A stretch of 7,226 bases of DNA, taken from NCBI GenBank assembly GCA_934454745.1, contig CAKSGP010000075.1, forward strand, positions 1-7,226, written 5' to 3'. The DNA is from an uncultured Clostridia bacterium (GTDB lineage Bacteria; Bacillota; Clostridia; UBA1381). Both the position numbers and the translations under genes were made by a program. Numbering within the stretch: position 1 is the stretch's first letter; every line of letters begins with the position of its first letter. The notes under the pieces are model-generated. The model saw nothing but the letters and a program-made list of their open reading frames with translations. It was not told the DNA's origin and made no database searches. Shown piece after piece: positions 6,907 to 7,226 of the stretch.

Positions 6907-6953
6907 TTTTCCTTTTCTTGAATAGTATATACTACAATTCAGGAAAAAGGAGG
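6907..6953 (+). promoter_or_regulatory. Long imperfect inverted repeat covering the ribosome binding site of the cysteine-rich gene
   Basis: The centre is the perfect palindrome AGTATATACT (6924-6933). It is flanked by TGAAT (6919-6923) and ATTCA (6937-6941), with a three-base bulge ACA (6934-6936). Pairing continues outward between TTTTCCTTTTCT (6907-6918) and GGAAAAAGGAGG (6942-6953), with one C/A mismatch at 6912/6948 and several G-U pairs. The right arm contains the ribosome binding site AAGGAGG (6947-6953) of the gene starting at 6962, so in a read-through transcript the site would be base-paired. No T-run follows either arm, so it is not a standard terminator. It may control translation, or the palindrome may be a protein operator. 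Confidence 0.55.
6910..6938 (+). promoter_or_regulatory. Weak promoter candidate inside the inverted repeat
   Basis: TATACT (6928-6933) resembles a sigma-A -10 box but has no good -35 box 17 nt upstream. ACTACAAT (6931-6938) resembles the sporulation sigma-E -10 box CATACAAT at six of eight positions, with TCCTTTT (6910-6916) 14 nt upstream in the -35 position. Both matches are weak and AT-rich DNA gives such hits easily. A start here would place most of the left arm of the repeat outside the mRNA and leave the ribosome binding site free. Confidence 0.2.
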
Positions 6954-6961
6954 TCAGAAAT

Positions 6962-7084
6962 ATGTGTTTATTCGGTAACAACAATAATGGTTGCGAATGG
7001 ATTTGGATTCTTATCATAATCCTTTTGGTATGCTGCTGCGGTGATAACAATGGCTGCGGTTGCCCAAGTAACGGCTGCTGCTAA
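6962..7084 (+). CDS. 40-residue cysteine-rich membrane miniprotein
   Basis: The frame from ATG 6962 to TAA 7082-7084 encodes 40 residues, nine of them cysteine (positions 2, 11, 24-26, 32, 34, 39, 40). Layout: an Asn/Gly-rich head (FGNNNNGC, 4-11), a hydrophobic segment WIWILIIILLV (13-23) that could cross the membrane, a CCC cluster directly after it, and a polar Cys/Gly/Asn tail (GDNNGCGCPSNGCC, 27-40). The tripeptide NGC occurs three times (9-11, 30-32, 37-39). The ribosome binding site AAGGAGG (6947-6953) is the best in the window, 8 nt before the ATG. A terminator closes the unit 32 nt after the stop. I cannot assign a function. Similar tiny Cys/Gly/Asn-rich proteins occur unannotated in Clostridia. 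Metal binding, disulfide cross-linking in a spore coat, or a membrane-anchored thiol cluster are all guesses. Confidence 0.72.
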   Translation: MCLFGNNNNGCEWIWILIIILLVCCCGDNNGCGCPSNGCC

Positions 7085-7116
7085 TCAGCAAAAGTCCAAC
7101 TTGGCAGTAAAAAAGA

Positions 7117-7147
7117 AGGGCTGTTGCAGTTTTGCAACAGCTCTTTT
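7117..7147. terminator. Bidirectional intrinsic terminator
   Basis: A 12-bp stem pairs AGGGCTGTTGCA (7117-7128) with TGCAACAGCTCT (7133-7144), with one G-U pair and a GTTT loop. On the + strand the stem runs into TTTT and, after AAAC, a second TTTT; on the minus strand it is followed by TTCTTTTTT (complement of 7108-7116). It lies between convergent genes: 32 nt after the miniprotein stop and 6 nt after the minus-strand stop codon. It should end both transcripts. Confidence 0.9.
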
Positions 7148-7153
7148 AAACTT

Positions 7154-7226
7154 TTATACTAATCCGATTTGTGCTTCTGCATCCTTGGCAACGCTATCTA
7201 TTATAGCTTGTGCTGATTCTATTGAA
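7154..7226 (-). CDS. C-terminal end of a convergent gene (partial, unassigned)
   Basis: Read on the minus strand, one frame is open to the window edge and encodes SIESAQAIIDSVAKDAEAQI-GLV before a TAA at 7156-7154. The other two minus frames hit a stop in this stretch. The tail is an amphipathic, alanine-rich helix. The stop codon sits 6 nt from a terminator hairpin that has a T-run on this strand, which supports a real gene end. Twenty-three residues are too few for a family call. Confidence 0.65.
   Translation of the reverse strand, partial: SIESAQAIIDSVAKDAEAQIGLV

Noticed and set aside
6907..6953. The inverted repeat as a transcription terminator for the rsmI operon
   Set aside because: Neither arm is followed by a T-run and the stem is A/T-rich with a bulge and a mismatch, so standard intrinsic termination is unlikely.
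6657..7050. Open frames on the minus strand opposite the 99-residue and cysteine-rich genes
   Set aside because: They lie opposite well-supported + strand genes, have no ribosome binding site that I can see, and read as low-complexity, cysteine- and serine-rich sequence typical of antisense frames.
7096..7104. Short inverted repeat CCAA-C-TTGG after the miniprotein gene
   Set aside because: Four-base arms with a one-base loop are expected by chance and cannot form a stable hairpin.
1..7226. Mobile element, CRISPR array, tRNA or rRNA gene
   Set aside because: No transposase or integrase, no regularly spaced direct repeats, no cloverleaf-like segment with a T-loop, and almost no non-coding room before 6898.

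Overview
The window looks like a chromosomal housekeeping segment of a low-to-moderate-GC, Gram-positive, probably endospore-forming member of the Clostridia. The reasons are strong AGGAGG-type ribosome binding sites, A/T-rich third codon positions, a GerW/YtfJ sporulation protein, the DUF2953-YtfJ pair, an MreB/Mbl paralogue next to fabZ, and a YabB-like methyltransferase next to rsmI. The species cannot be named from this sequence.

Layout. Eight genes of recognisable family, plus one unassigned small gene (6598-6897), lie head-to-tail on the + strand from 37 to 6897. The gaps are at most 25 nt and five gene junctions overlap, so this is probably one transcription unit or a few nested ones. 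The order is: a DUF2953 membrane protein (37-654); GerW/YtfJ (638-1024); a TIGR03960-type radical SAM protein with an N-terminal cobalamin-binding-like region (1021-2883) and its TIGR03936/DUF2344 partner (2876-3529); an MreB/Mbl-type actin (3548-4573); FabZ (4599-5036); a TrmN6/YabB-type N6-adenine methyltransferase (5023-5745); RsmI (5726-6583); and an unassigned 99-residue protein with an N-terminal hydrophobic segment (6598-6897).

A 64-nt gap (6898-6961) follows. It holds a long imperfect inverted repeat whose right arm contains the ribosome binding site of a 40-residue, nine-cysteine membrane miniprotein (6962-7084). A strong hairpin at 7117-7147 has T-runs on both strands and looks like a bidirectional terminator. 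The last 73 bases carry the C-terminal end of a convergent minus-strand gene. The first 18 bases may be the end of an upstream + strand gene.

How the genes fit together. The cluster joins envelope and spore functions (DUF2953, GerW, MreB, FabZ) with RNA modification (TrmN6-like, RsmI) and a radical SAM pair of unknown function. No mobile element, CRISPR array, tRNA or rRNA gene is visible. The least explained parts are the cysteine-rich miniprotein with its hairpin-buried ribosome binding site, the 99-residue orphan, and the radical SAM pair.
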